This document shows positions 45,414 through 56,847 of a stretch of DNA of 64,000 bases, piece after piece. Source of the stretch: Malus domestica (lineage: Eukaryota > Streptophyta > Magnoliopsida > Rosales > Rosaceae); assembly GCF_042453785.1 (NCBI RefSeq), contig NC_091675.1, forward strand, positions 21,376,501 to 21,440,500, written 5' to 3'. The first letter of the stretch is position 1. Every line of letters begins with the position of its first letter. The notes under the pieces are model-generated. The model ran no database searches, was not told the origin of the DNA, and saw only the letters and a program-made list of their open reading frames with translations. The position numbers and the translations under genes are program-made.

Positions 45414-46442
45414 TTACATGCAGGTGGCATGAAGGTGAAAGTTGACAGAGATGAGTCTTTCCCCATATGCTGCCATGCTTGCAGTAGATGTTTCACAGAG
45501 ATGTAAGGTCTTGCTTTGCTTTCAATATATTGTTCCTAGCTCTTCGTGTTTTCTTTTGACTATGTTTTGTAAAATTTCTTTTTCAATTCAGAAAAAGTTG
45601 TGGGACTCTTTAAAAGTTATATGCAAGAAGGGATCGTGGTTAAGCGAGCTTCATTGCATGAAGAACTTGGGTCCAATGCCTGTAGTGGGAGGATGGGATT
45701 CTGAAGGACTTGATAGTAAATTACGTGGGATTTGTTGTAAATAACTGAAATACATGTATATTGTGTGTCTCATCTCTGATTTTATGAAAATTTTAAATTT
45801 TTTGTTTTATTTCAAATTTTGACATTTTTATTTTTCTTTGAAACATAACCTTAGTGGGCACAATTTGAAAACTATGCTCTATATGATTGTCTGTCATTTG
45901 ACATGGCTGTCCGAATTGTGGCAGAAATAGGCAACCTATTGTGCTTAGCATTTTGAGCACCAATATTCATATTGTGTCCTATAATCAATGGGCATGCCCA
46001 TAAAGGACACATGTTGTTTTAGTTGCTATTTTATTGTTTTATGGGCACGTATGTTGGTGCCCTTTAACTTCAGAGGGCACAAATAACTTATTGTGCACAA
46101 TGGCCAATTTTTTGTAGTGAAACTATTGGTGAACATCAAAGGCAGTTCCATACTTGTTGCCACCGATCGGTTTCTAAATCCTGGTTGCTCAGAGTCAGAG
46201 AGCTATGGTTGCTTTAGTATTTGCAACTCTTTAAAAGTATCTTAGATGAACTCTTACAAAAGTGTATGGTCCTTGTCGCCATATAAATTTTTATTTTTTT
46301 ATTTTTTAGTTGTTTCGTTCTATTCGGCAGTTGGCGACAGATTGGAGATTCTATAACATATAAAAAATAGGTAGAGTTTGTCTCACACCCTTGAGGTTTG
46401 GACTTATTACACCCATACCCCTAGGTTTAATTTATTAAGGTA
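44249..46442. other. Intergenic DNA with exon-like bits
   Basis: 45424-45505 encodes GGMKVKVDRDESFPICCHAC, exon-like but unrecognised. 45850-46130 is a repeat ending TTTTTTGTAGTGA, whose inverted end CACTACAAAAAATTGG is of CACTA/MITE type, with no matching left end. 46230-46320 resembles 55370-55450 ('tgaactcttacaaaagtgtatggtccttgtc' in part), tying this flank to the CYP711A duplication. Confidence 0.4.
45357..45411. repeat. TA microsatellite, about 27 repeats
   Basis: An uninterrupted run of AT dinucleotides, the longest simple repeat in the window. It is likely to be highly polymorphic. Confidence 0.95.
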
Positions 46443-46447
46443 ACATT

Positions 46448-46708
46448 TGTTGTAAACAGTGGATATGTTTGCCCACATGTGTATAGTAAAGTTTCACATG
46501 CTAATAGTAAATTTTGTAAGTTTTCGTTGAGGTGGCTCTATAAATAGAGCACTTCGGTTGTTCAAAGTGTGACGAACATAAAAAAGAGAAAAGAAGAAAT
46601 ATAATACTTTCAGTATTCCTCATTTTCTAATATTTGCAATACTTTTGTGGTGGTTTCGTCATCGTTCTTAGCAAAGGTTATTTCTCTAACTTTTGCCTAT
46701 TTATAACA
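46448..46708 (+). repeat. 5' LTR of copia 2
   Basis: TGTTGTAAAC ... ATTTATAACA, 261 bp. TATA box CTATAAATAGAG at about 46538. Transcription probably starts some 30 bases later. Confidence 0.95.
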
Positions 46709-46944
46709 CGTTATCAGCACGACTCTTTAACCATTTCTCATTTTCTCTTCGCCGAAAGAAAAGAAAAGAAAAAGTTCCCTCTAAGGATTTTACTGTTCTT
46801 CTTCTTCCTCTGCCTCAACTGCTGGATATACCCTCGCGAAGAATTGTGTGCACCATGTTTACTTCTAGTTCTCAAACTAACAGTTACTTATATATTTGAT
46901 TTCTTGTTTGGTGTAGATATTGACTACTAAACCACTGATTATTT

Positions 46945-47365
46945 ATACAATCCAAGATGGTGCGGTACTATCGCCTATCTTGGACTGCAAATCTAATTTT
47001 ATCGCAATTTTAGGTGGTGTGGAATAATCACCCACCATGCTCTGCATATTTAAATTTTATAGCAATTTTAGGTGGTGTGGAATAATCACTCACCATGCTC
47101 TGATATTTAAATTTTATTGCAATTTTAGGTGGTGCGGTATAATCGTCCACCTTGCTTTGCATATTTAAATTTTATCGCAATTTTAGGTGGTGCGGTATAA
47201 TTGTCCGCAATTTTAGGTGGTGTGGTATAATCGTCCACCCTGCTTTGCATATTTAAATTTTATCGCAATTTTAGGTGGTGCGGTATAATCGTCCACCTTG
47301 CTCTACATATTTAAATTTTCCTGCTGTTTAAAGTGGTGCGGAATAATCGCTCATCCTATAGTTGT
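46945..47365 (+). repeat. Tandem hairpin-forming units in the copia 2 leader
   Basis: Six to seven units of about 58 bp, the core being 'gcaattttaggtggtgcgg' followed by 'tataatcgtccacct', occur at about 47011, 47069, 47127, 47184, 47215 (short unit), 47274 and 47331. In each, AGGTGG is followed some 14 bases later by its complement CCACCT or a close variant, so each unit can fold into a hairpin. The array lies between the primer site and the gag ATG (47558). Confidence 0.85.
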
Positions 47366-47557
47366 TTTGATGAGAATAGTGTGGTACAATTGCCCTTCTC
47401 ATTAATCATGTAAATCTTGAGCTTGAAGTTTCGAGTACTTATCATTTTAGCCTGAGGATAAAAAATTTGTAAGAACTAGAAGTTCTAACAATATATTCCT
47501 CCAGAACACATATTATTGCAAGTTCTTACACACCTCATTTTTCTTTCAGAAAAGAAA

Positions 47558-48498
47558 ATGGTAAACTTGGTAAAGCTTGATTTTGCTGCCCTGGACATTA
47601 CTGGGAAGAATTACCTTACCTAGGTACTGGATACCAAGATCCATTTGGAAGCAGCAAATCTTGGAGATACCACAAGGAAGATAGCAGCTCGTCCTCTCAA
47701 GATCAGGCAAATGCCATGATTTTTATTGGTCGCCATCTTGATGAGGCACTAAAGAGCGAGTACTTAACGGTTGAAGATCTGTTAGCCCTCTGGAAGGCCT
47801 TGAGAAACAAATACAATCACCAGACAACGGTGATTCTTCAAAGAGCTCGCTATGAATGGACTCACCTAAGGATCCAGGATTTCAAGTCAGTGGATGAGTA
47901 CAATTTTGCGTTGTTCAGAATTACCTCTTAGATGAAGCTATGTGGGGATACTATTACTGAGGAGATGTTATTGGAAAAGACTTTCAGCACATTTCATGCC
48001 TCTAACATGCTCCTACAGCAGCAGTATAGAGCGCGAGGCTTCACTGAATACAACCAGGTGATATTTGTGCTCCTAGTACCTAAACAGAACAATGAGCTCC
48101 TGATGAAAAACCATAATTCCCGACCTACTAGATCAGCACCGTTCCCAGAAGTGAATTTTGCTTCCCTTAAAAGGAATACCATATCCTCCCGTGGCAATAA
48201 TTATAAACGAGGACTTGGCCACAAGCAAGGCCGGTGGAACGGGAAAGGCAAGAACCATGATATCCAGTTTCACAACCAGGTTCCAAGGCATAATCTAAGC
48301 CTGAGCTTTAAAAATGCAAATCGCCAGAAAGGAAAAGCTCATATGAACACTCCTAGAAATTCTGAAGGAGGTTGCCATAGGTGTGGTGGCAACGGACATT
48401 GGGCGCGTACTTGTTGCACCCCAAAGCATCTGGTGGATCTGTATCAAGCCTCCTTCAAGGAGAAGGGTGTCGAGATCAATTTCCTCGATCAGGCTTAA
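47558..48498 (+). pseudogene. Copia 2 Gag
   Basis: ATG at 47558 begins MVNLVKLDFAALDITGKNYL, then a TAG where Trp is expected and a frameshift before AMIFIGRHLDEALKSEY. The UBN2-type core runs to about 48070. A basic, Gly/Asn-rich linker leads to a canonical zinc knuckle CHRCGGNGHWARTC (CX2CX4HX4C). An in-frame TAG at 47929-47931 splits the core. Gag forms the virus-like particle. Confidence 0.88.
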
Positions 48499-48611
48499 CC
48501 AATGGAAACATCTGATCCAGTGACCAATTTATCAGAACAGTTAAACACAACCCACTTGGAGGCTATAGACTTTATTAATGAAAGAGGGAATGAAGTTTAT
48601 GGGTCCGATTG

Positions 48612-48696
48612 AATTATTTATGTTTAATGTACTCTTGTTATTTGTACTTGTGGTTTACTGCTCGCATTTTCAATTCAATAAAAGTAGTATTCCAGT
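48612..48696 (+). other. Spacer between copia 2 gag and pol
   Basis: AT-rich sequence with several stops separates Gag (which may extend past the 48498 stop to NERGNEVYGSD at 48608) from the protease frame. It corresponds in position to the copia 1 spacer at 19849-20111. Confidence 0.55.
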
Positions 48697-51600
48697 ATGA
48701 ATAAACTGCTTTTTCTTTACTCAGAGAACATGGATAAAAATTATGGTTATTCTCAAAACAAAAGCAATGGTGGAGACTTTTGTCTTGCAGACAGCGCAAC
48801 CATGCATTCAATACTTCGAGATCGAAAGTATTTCTCAAATTTGGTACTTGCAAAAGTAAAGGTAACAACAATATTAGGGCAATCAGATGTAATTGAAGGC
48901 TTAGGAAAAGCCCAGATTATGTTACCAAATGGAACAATATCGTCCATAAAGAATGCATTATATGCTACTCAATCCATTTGAAATTTGCTGAGTTTTAAAG
49001 ACATACGTCTAAATGGATACCACATTGAAACGAAAAGTGTAGAAAATGTGGAATATTTATGCATTACCTCCAATGATACCTAGAAGCGTATATTGGAGAA
49101 GTTGCATGGTTTATCGAGTAAATTGTATTATACATACATAAAGACAGTTGAGGCATATACTGTTATGACCCAAAAGTTCATTGATTCAAAGGTTTACATG
49201 CTTTGGCATGACCGTCTAGGTCATCCAAGATCTACCATGATGCGTAGAATCATTACCAACTCTAATGGACATCCATTATTTAGCAGACACATTGATGTCT
49301 CAAATGATAACCCTTGCAAGGCTTGTTCCCAAGGGAAGTTGGTAATTAGACCATCACAACTAAAGGTTGATGATGAATCCCCATCATTTTTGCAAAGAAT
49401 TCAAGGGGATATTTGTGGACCTATTCAACCACCTTGTTGACCATTTCGATATTTTATGGTTTTGGTTGATGCATTTAATCGATGGTCACATGTTTGCCTA
49501 TTGTCTACTCGAAATGTAGCTTTTGCGAGACTTCTTGCTCAGATAATTAAGTTGCGAGCACAGTTCCCAGATCATCTTATTAAGTCAATCCGACTTGATA
49601 ACACTGGTGAATTTACGTCTCAAACCTTTGATGATTACTGCATGGCATTGGGCATTGATGTTGAACATCTTGTTCCTCATGTCCATACTCAAAATGGTTT
49701 AGCAGAGGCATTTATCAAGCGGCTTCAATTAATAGCACGCACTTTGCTCATGAAAATGAAATTGCTAGTCTCTGCACGGGGACATGCCATCTTACATGCA
49801 GCATCATTGGTTCAACTAAGACCCATAACCAACCACCAATACTCATCAATACAACTCGTGTTTGGACATCAGCCAAACATTTCACATTTACGAGTTTTTG
49901 GTTGTGATGTTTATGTGCCTATTGCACCGCCACAATGAACTAAAATGGGACCTCAGCGCAGACTGGGAATTTATGTGGGTTTTGATTCACCTTCTATCAA
50001 TAGATATTTTAAACCCTTGACGGGTGATATATTTACAGCTCGTTTTGCGGATTGTCATTTTCATGAGACAGTCTTCCCGTCGTTAGGGGAAGAAAAGACT
50101 GTTCTAGAAGAACGGCAATAGCTAACATGGATTGTTCCCACCTTATCTCATTTTGATCCACGAAGCACTCAATGTGAAAATGAAGTGAAAAGGATCGTTT
50201 ATCTTCAATGTATTGCTAATCAAATATCAGATGCATTTAACGATGTTTCGAAAATGACAAAGTCACATATACCAACTGCAAATGCACCTGCAAGAATTGA
50301 TATCCCTGTTAGACAAAATAAAGTGGTAGCGAATGATTTATTTAGTGCATGCCTGAAGCGTGGTAGACCCTCAGGTTCAAAAAATTCAGCCCCTCGAAAG
50401 AGAAAGATGAGGGCACAGTTGAACCCAAATGAAATCATTCAGGAAAAGAAAATGAATGATACATCCATAATTCATGGTTCTGTACTTCCAGAAAAAGAAA
50501 ATGTCCTTGATGAGACACCTGTCCCTGAAGAGACAGAAGTAAATGAAAGTAAAGAAATATCCATAAATTATGCACGTACTAATGAATTGTGGGATCGAAA
50601 TGAAATAATCATTGACGACATGTTTGCATTTGCAATAGCCACTGAAATTATATTAAGTGATGATATTGAGCCCCGCTCTATTGATGAATGCAGACAGAGA
50701 CAAGATTGGCCTAAGTGGAAAGATGCAATCTAGGCATAATTAAATTCCTTGGAAAGAAGAAGTGTTTTTGGACCAGTAGACCAAACCCCGCCTGGTGTAA
50801 ATCCTGTGGGTTACAAATGGGTATTCACAAGGAAGCGCAACGAGAAAAATGAGATTGCAAGATATAAAGCAAGACTCGTTGCAAAAGGTTTTTCACAAAG
50901 ACCTGGAATTGATTATGAAGAGACATACTCTCCTGTAATGGACGCAATTACGTTTCGTTACTTAATAAGTTTGATGATTTCAGAAAAACTTGACATACAA
51001 CTTATGGATGTCATCACCGTGTATCTATATGGAGAATTAGATACTGACATATATATGAAAGTCCCATAAGGACTTAAGTTGCCTGAAGCAACTAACAAAC
51101 CACGAGGTATGTTCTCAATCAAATTAAGACGATCACTATATAGGCTGAAACAATCTGGGCGAATGTGGTATAATCATCTCAGTGAGTATTTTATTAAAGG
51201 AGGATATACCAACAATTTCATTTGCTCTTGTGTGTTCATTAAGAAATCAAATACTGGATTTGCTATAGTAGCAGTATACGTCAATGATATGAACCTAGTT
51301 GGAACCCCTGAAAAGCTCAATAAAATTGCTGAATATCAGAAAAGCGAATTTGAAATGAAAGACACCTTGGGAAAACAAAATATTGTCTCGGCCTGCTGAT
51401 CGAGCATTGTGCTAATGGAATTTTGGTCCATCAATCAACTTACATTGAAAAGATACTGAAGTGATTTGGCATGGACAAGGCTTATCCACTTAGCACCCCA
51501 ATGGTCGTTCGTTCTTTGGACATTAAGAAAGATCCATTCCGTCCAAAAGAAGATGATGAACTGGTCCTTGGTCCAGAAGTACCATATTTAAGCGCAATAG

Positions 51601-52312
51601 GTGCTTTATTGTATTTATCACAATGTACTAGACCAGATATAGCTTTTTCAGTTAACTTGTTAGCCAGGTACTGCTCTGCCCCAACAATTCGTCATTGGAA
51701 AGGAGTCAAAGATGTTCTACGATACCTTCATGGGACAACAAATATGGGTCTCTTCTACTCAGACAAGCCCACAAATGATCAGATCCTTATTGGATACGCA
51801 GATGCTGGTTTTCTTTCCGATTTGCATAAAGCCCGCTCACAAAATAGATATGTGTTCACTAATGGAGATATTGCAATTTCATGGCGATCAACAAAGCAAA
51901 CGCTAGTTGCTACATCTTCCAATCACTCGGAAATAATTGCTTTACATGAAGCAAGTCGTGAATGTTCTTGGTTAAGATCAATGATCCATCACATCCGGAA
52001 TTCATGTGCTCCACCTTCAAAGACAAACACTTCAACTGTCATCCATGAAGATAATGCAGCTTGTGTCGCCCAGATGAAGGAATGATTCATCAAGGGTGAT
52101 AAGACTAAACACATATCTCCAAGATTTTTTAGTGCACATGAGCTTCAGAAGGGTAAAGTTATTGAAGTCAGACAAATCCGTTCCAATGAAAATTTAGCAA
52201 ACTTGTTCACCAAATCTCTACCAAAGTACACATTTCAGAAGTTGGTGCAGGGAATCGGATTACGTCGGCTTACAAATTTGAAGAATGTGGAATCAGGGGG
52301 AGATACAATTTA
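48697..52312 (+). pseudogene. Copia 2 Pol: protease, integrase, reverse transcriptase, RNase H
   Basis: Protease starts DFCLADSATMHSIL. The pre-integrase motif LWHDRLGHPRSTMM (49201) is followed by CKACSQGKL, the integrase core (FMVLVDAFNRWSHV; IRLDNTGEFTS; HTQNGLAEAFIKRL) and GYKWVFTRKRNEKNE. The reverse transcriptase active site reads YVNDMNLVGTPEKL, with Asn in place of the first catalytic Asp. RNase H shows IGYADAGFLSDLHKA, ISWRSTKQTLVATSSNHSE and VIHEDNAAC. One frameshift lies near 51363. Premature stops include those near 48979, 49081, 49438, 49936, 50119, 50731, 51067, 51462 and 52083. Inactive. Confidence 0.92.
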
Positions 52313-52551
52313 GGGGGACCATCCATGATACATGCATGTTGTACTCTTTTTCCTTCAATTAGGATTTTTTCCCACTGGGTTTTTCCTATCAAGGTTTTAA
52401 CGAGGCAACGTAAGCATGCTTAACACCATATCAACAATCCAGGTAAAGTTGTACTCTTTTTCCTTCGCTATGGTTTCTTTGTCCACTGGGTTTTTCCAAG
52501 CAAAGTTTTAATGAGGCAACTGATATTGATATGTAGGCATCTAAGGGGGAG

Positions 52552-52812
52552 TGTTGTAAACAATGGGTATGTTTGCCCACATGTGTATAGTAAAGTTTCA
52601 CATGCTAATAGTAAATTTTGTAAGTTTTCATTGAGGTGGCTCTATAAATAGAACACTTCGGTTGTTCAAAGTGTGACGAACATCAGAAAGAGAAAAGAAG
52701 AAATATAATACTTTCAGTATTCCTCATTTTCTAATACCTGCAATACTTTTGTGGTGGTTTCGTCCTTGTTCTTAGCAAAGGTTATTTCTCTAACTTTTAC
52801 TTATTTATAACA
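52552..52812 (+). repeat. 3' LTR of copia 2
   Basis: Same length as the 5' LTR; TGTTGTAAAC ... ATTTATAACA. Its TATA region, CTATAAATAGAAC, differs from the 5' LTR by one G-to-A change. Confidence 0.95.
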
Positions 52813-52817
52813 ACATT

Positions 52818-53736
52818 TGGTTTTTTGCTGTGGTTATTATTTCCTTGTTCAAAATTTTAGCTCATTTGTGTTTGTAGATGTGAGTCTCTCTCTTTGTGAT
52901 GCCCCAAGCAATATAGGATGAGTGTTGAGTGATGATTGTTTTGTGAAAATCCCTGCAAAAAGTTCTTAATCATTGGTATATAATAAGTCCAATTTGCTCT
53001 AAAATATATAAAAAACTAAAAGATTTAATTTGCTCTAAAATATATAAAAAACTAAAAGATTTAACTTAATACGCATCCTTTACATACTAGCATGAACCTG
53101 ACCAAACATAGTTTAACTTAAAAACTAACATTTTTACTTGTCTTCTACATACCAGACCAAATATGTTTGAGCTTAATACTTATGTTTTTAGTACTAATGT
53201 AAGGTGCCTTTAAGAGTTCATCAAACACTAGTACAAAAAAAATTTGTGACCCTTTGTCTGTCAGGGCAAGAGTATGTCGAATAGATTTCTTGAATGGGCT
53301 CCTAAGTACTCAAAATTTTAGAAATGTTGGATGTTATAATAAAATGAGTGCATATATGCATTACCCCGAAGAAGGAAAAAATAGTCAAATTAGCAGTGTG
53401 ATTATGAGAAAATCTAGTAGAAACCATAAATCATTTTTCCAAATCTTATGTTATTTTATAGTGAACATTTAACCATACCTCCAGAGTTTAATTTAATACA
53501 CTCATTTACAATTGGTCTTTTATGGTTATTGTTTCCTTGTTTAAATTTGGCTCATTTGTCCTTGTAGATGTCAATCTCTTATTTTGCGATGTCATTGGTA
53601 TCCCTTTCTAAATTTGTCTTCTTATATCATCGTTGATATAATTATGTGCATGACAGATACCGGTACCAGAACTTCTTTCAATAAAATTAAACGAGAACTG
53701 AAAGGTTTAGCTTAATACCAACCAAATTTGCATCAG
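52818..53736. other. Flank of copia 2, duplicated repeat
   Basis: 'ttatttccttgtt...agctcatttg' at about 52830-52900 recurs at 53520-53600 and 55560-55640, so this is a locally duplicated segment that belongs with the CYP711A-like copies. 53226 starts CACTAGTACAAAAAAAATTTG, a CACTA-like terminus with no visible partner. No gene is supported. Confidence 0.45.
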
Positions 53737-53739
53737 CTA

Positions 53740-54744
53740 CTTATGCAACCATTTCCAACAATTCACATAGGAAAAGTTGAACAATACTTTTGGTAGAAGA
53801 TAGCCTCTGATTTGGACCTCTCTAGATGTTTCCTTGCAACCAACGGGGAAACCCAGCAAAACCTCATTGCCTCGTTAATTACCTGCAATTGAAAAATTAA
53901 TATGAAGGCATGATTATCCAGTAAAAGCCCTTGGAATTTCAAATCTTTTACAAAAGTCTACACTAATTTGGAATTCAGAAGACCATGAGCAGTTGGCATC
54001 TGATCACGAGGTCCAAATCCATCAAGTTCCGCCAGCAACTTCTTTTCGACATCTGGGTGTCCGGCAACCAAGTAGACAATTGAAGACATTGTGAATGATG
54101 TAGTGGCTGATCCAGCCAGGAGATGCTCATAAGCAACTGCACTAATGTAGTATTGAGTGATGACATTCTTGGCAACCACTTCCGACTCCCTCACATTCAT
54201 TATGAGTGACAAGAAGTCCTTTGAACCACGTTCACTGTCTTTCATTCTCTTCACCACAATCTCATCAAGCCGGCCACTCAACTTCCGGTTAGTACACTCA
54301 ACCTTCCAGTCATTGTCCTGGGAATTCTTTTCAAGACCTGCCTAAATGGCTCCTGAAGAATAGGAACAAGCAGTCCCAGAATAATCGAAAAGGAACCAGA
54401 TAAATCCATCTTAAGCTGAGTAGTGGAATAGAAGTGTTGGTTAACAAAATAAAAGATTTGATCATCATCGTTGTTGTCTTTGCTGTCAATCTTGTCGATT
54501 GATTCACTGATGGATTGTGGTTTAGAAAGGCCAAAGTTAACACCAAATGCAGCTTGTCCTATTACATCAGTAGCCAACCAGAGGGAGAGGTTAGAGAAGG
54601 TAATCTCTTCATCCTCTTTAAACAAGTAGAACTTTTGAGTTGCAGACTCGGTGAATGACTGCATTGTGGGCACAAGGCTGGCTAGGTGTGATGGCTGATA
54701 CATTGATAATATAGTGTCTCGCATCGTCGATCATCTTGCATCCC
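53740..54744 (-). pseudogene. CYP711A (MAX1)-like P450, broken, copy B
   Basis: The main exon (about 53980-54744) begins after a TGCAG acceptor and reads [54 protein letters not shown], a frameshift near 54300, [20 protein letters not shown] and the CYP711A I-helix [12 protein letters not shown]. The exon end lacks the ~9 codons that precede the donor in copy A. The short second exon (53880-53785) retains an AG acceptor but has INEAMRF (Lys to Asn) and a frameshift. N-terminus and heme exon are missing. It is close to copy A but lacks its triplication. Confidence 0.88.
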
Positions 54745-55737
54745 TGCAGATAAATTTGATGACTTTAACTGACAGATGTATATAAATTCCACTCTACTTT
54801 GTACTCATGTTTCACGTTGGTCATTAAATACAGGTCTGAAATTCTACGTTCCAACCCGATTGCATTACGTATGACAATTTTTCCGGCATTTATGGACATT
54901 TACTAATAGATGACAAATGTTCCACTTCATGCATCCCTAAAGACAAGTGGGGATCACTTGATGCAATTGCAGGACCATAAAATTTATAAACTGAACTGAA
55001 GGATCAAAGTGATTACGAGTATAAAGTTTTGTTACCGCTGTCTTAATTAGCCCATACAACAAATACCTGGTGAAAAAGAGACCCTTCTGATGAAAAGAGG
55101 AAGCTTCGATGGGAGAGGGAATGCTTATGTTGTTGATATCTTTGAATTTCTTGAATCTACTTCTCTACAAAGCTCAGCATCTGCTACAATTATTAGTGGC
55201 TGTCTACCCATATGAAACCTGTCAAGATGCGTAGAATCAATAACTTAATAGCTATGCTAAGGCCATATGATGCGCGACCAGCTTTAGCAATTTCAGAACT
55301 AAAGTGGCATAAGTAACATGTAGAGTTTATTACGAGATGTTTAACAACCATCCTCCATTCGAGCACAGCTCCGGTTGCTTCGTTGAACTCTTACATAAGT
55401 ATATGGTCCTTGTCTCTATATAAACGAGTATTTTTAAATTCGTTTCATTGTATTTAGCAATTAACATTTAAAAAGTTTTCTACTTTGCAAAAGTACAAGT
55501 TAATTATTCCAACCATATCTCCAGGGTCTAGTTTAATACACTAATTAACATATTGTCTTTTATGGTTATTGTTCCCTTGTTTAAATTTTAGCTCATTTAT
55601 CTTTGTAGATGTGAATCTCTTATTTTGCGATGCCATTGGAATCCCCTTCTAAATTTGTCTTCACATATGTACATGATAGATACAGGTACCAGAACTTTCT
55701 TCAATAAAATTATCAAAAGAACTGAAAGGTTTAGTTT
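54745..55737. other. Flank of CYP711A-like copy B
   Basis: 54745-54830 matches 32258-32350 upstream of copy A. 55530-55740 matches 53490-53700, including 'actgaaaggtttag' just before the LTR element. No gene is supported. Confidence 0.45.
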
Positions 55738-56110
55738 TGTTTGTACCATACTTAAGGTCTCCGTATTTAGGCATCATATAAATACTCGGGGGACTCAAGT
55801 GTAATTATATAATAAATGAAGGGGCAAATATGTAATAAGTGAGGAGCCCTTATTCTATAAAAGGACTCCTCACTCTCCTCATTAGAGAGGTCAAGTTTTA
55901 GGCCATGGGAAGAGAGCACATAGAAAATAGGCTAGAGAGCACATTGCCTCTAGCCTTCTTGTATATTCACCATTCAGAGTGAAATAATATCAACATTAAT
56001 GCGGACGTAGCCCAAACATTGAGGTGAACCACAATACATCTTGTGTTCTTTACTTTCTTGCAGATTCACGGTCGGATTTACGTTGTTCCAGGACCTTCCG
56101 GTTTTGTGCA
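55738..56110 (+). repeat. 5' LTR of the gene-carrying element
   Basis: TGTTTGTACC ... CGGTTTTGTGCA. The LTR may end six bases further at TCAACA (56116). TATA motif TCTATAAAAGGAC at about 55855, followed by CTCATTAGAGAGG. Confidence 0.85.
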
Positions 56111-56566
56111 TCAACATTTGCCGCCGTCTGTGGGAAACGACACGAAAAGCTATGTCGGTTCTCTCTCAATTTTTCACCTCCACCGTGAATCTGCAGAAAC
56201 CCAAGAACCCAAAAACCTCACTCTTTAGGCTTTTCCAGAAAACTTTTGCAGACCTCCAACCACCTCTCTTTCCTCTCTCAGTCAGTCGCACATAGAAACC
56301 AAAACAAAAAAGAAAAAAAAAACGAGAAAGACAGAAATTGCAGTGGAGTTGGGTAGTGAGAAAGTCCATATTCTTTGTCTTTTTTTTTTTTGGGCAAACA
56401 GACGAACATCATCTGTGTGGTAATTGATTCCTCAAAGAGAATAAAAAAAAAGGGAAGCAGACGTAGAAACAAAAGAATGAGAGCTCGGATTCGGGTCTAA
56501 TACTCGGGAAAGGCAGGTGCAAGTTCTGGGCTTTTGGCCACGATTTTGTTGCTCGAGTTTTGGTCC

Positions 56567-56790
56567 ATGTTCACCGGCACCGTCACGCTCCGGTGGTCCG
56601 CCGGCAACCTCAACCGCCTTTCTGACGACCTTTACTCCTGCATTCGCGACGATCTCGACGTTCTTGAAATGGAAGAGAGGGAGAATGTGGTGAAGCACAT
56701 GTAGGATGTGTACGCTAACAGCCGTCAGATCATATTACCGAGGTTCTGGCAGGAAGCTTTTTGAGGCTGCCTATGAGGAGTTGACAAGTT
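56567..56790 (+). pseudogene. Captured host gene fragment 1, unrecognised
   Basis: ATG at 56567 reads MFTGTVTLRWSAGNLNRLSD, then DDLYSCIRDDLDVLEMEERE, a TAG at 56702 where Trp is likely, and DVYANSRQI. Codon choice and absence of stops for 45 codons point to real coding ancestry. No intron is seen. I do not recognise the family. Confidence 0.5.
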
Positions 56791-56847
56791 ACCGGAGCTC
56801 CGAAGAGCCAAAAAAACCAAAACCACCATATCGCGAAATCAGAAAAA

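Larger units (their letters stand above)
46448..52812 (+). mobile_element. Ty1/copia LTR retrotransposon (copia 2), nearly full length
   Basis: The 6365-bp element has equal 261-bp LTRs (46448-46708, 52552-52812) and target duplication ACATT (46443-46447, 52813-52817). CGTTATCAGCACGAC follows the 5' LTR and a polypurine tract AAGGGGGAG precedes the 3' LTR. By eye the LTRs differ at about 12 of 261 sites, mostly transitions. All copia domains are present in order with about one frameshift each in gag and pol and roughly ten stops. It belongs to the same broad lineage as copia 1 but is younger. Confidence 0.95.

Noticed and set aside
45263-45496. Protein with Ile-Tyr repeats on the minus strand
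   Set aside because: It is the translation of the TA microsatellite at 45357-45411.
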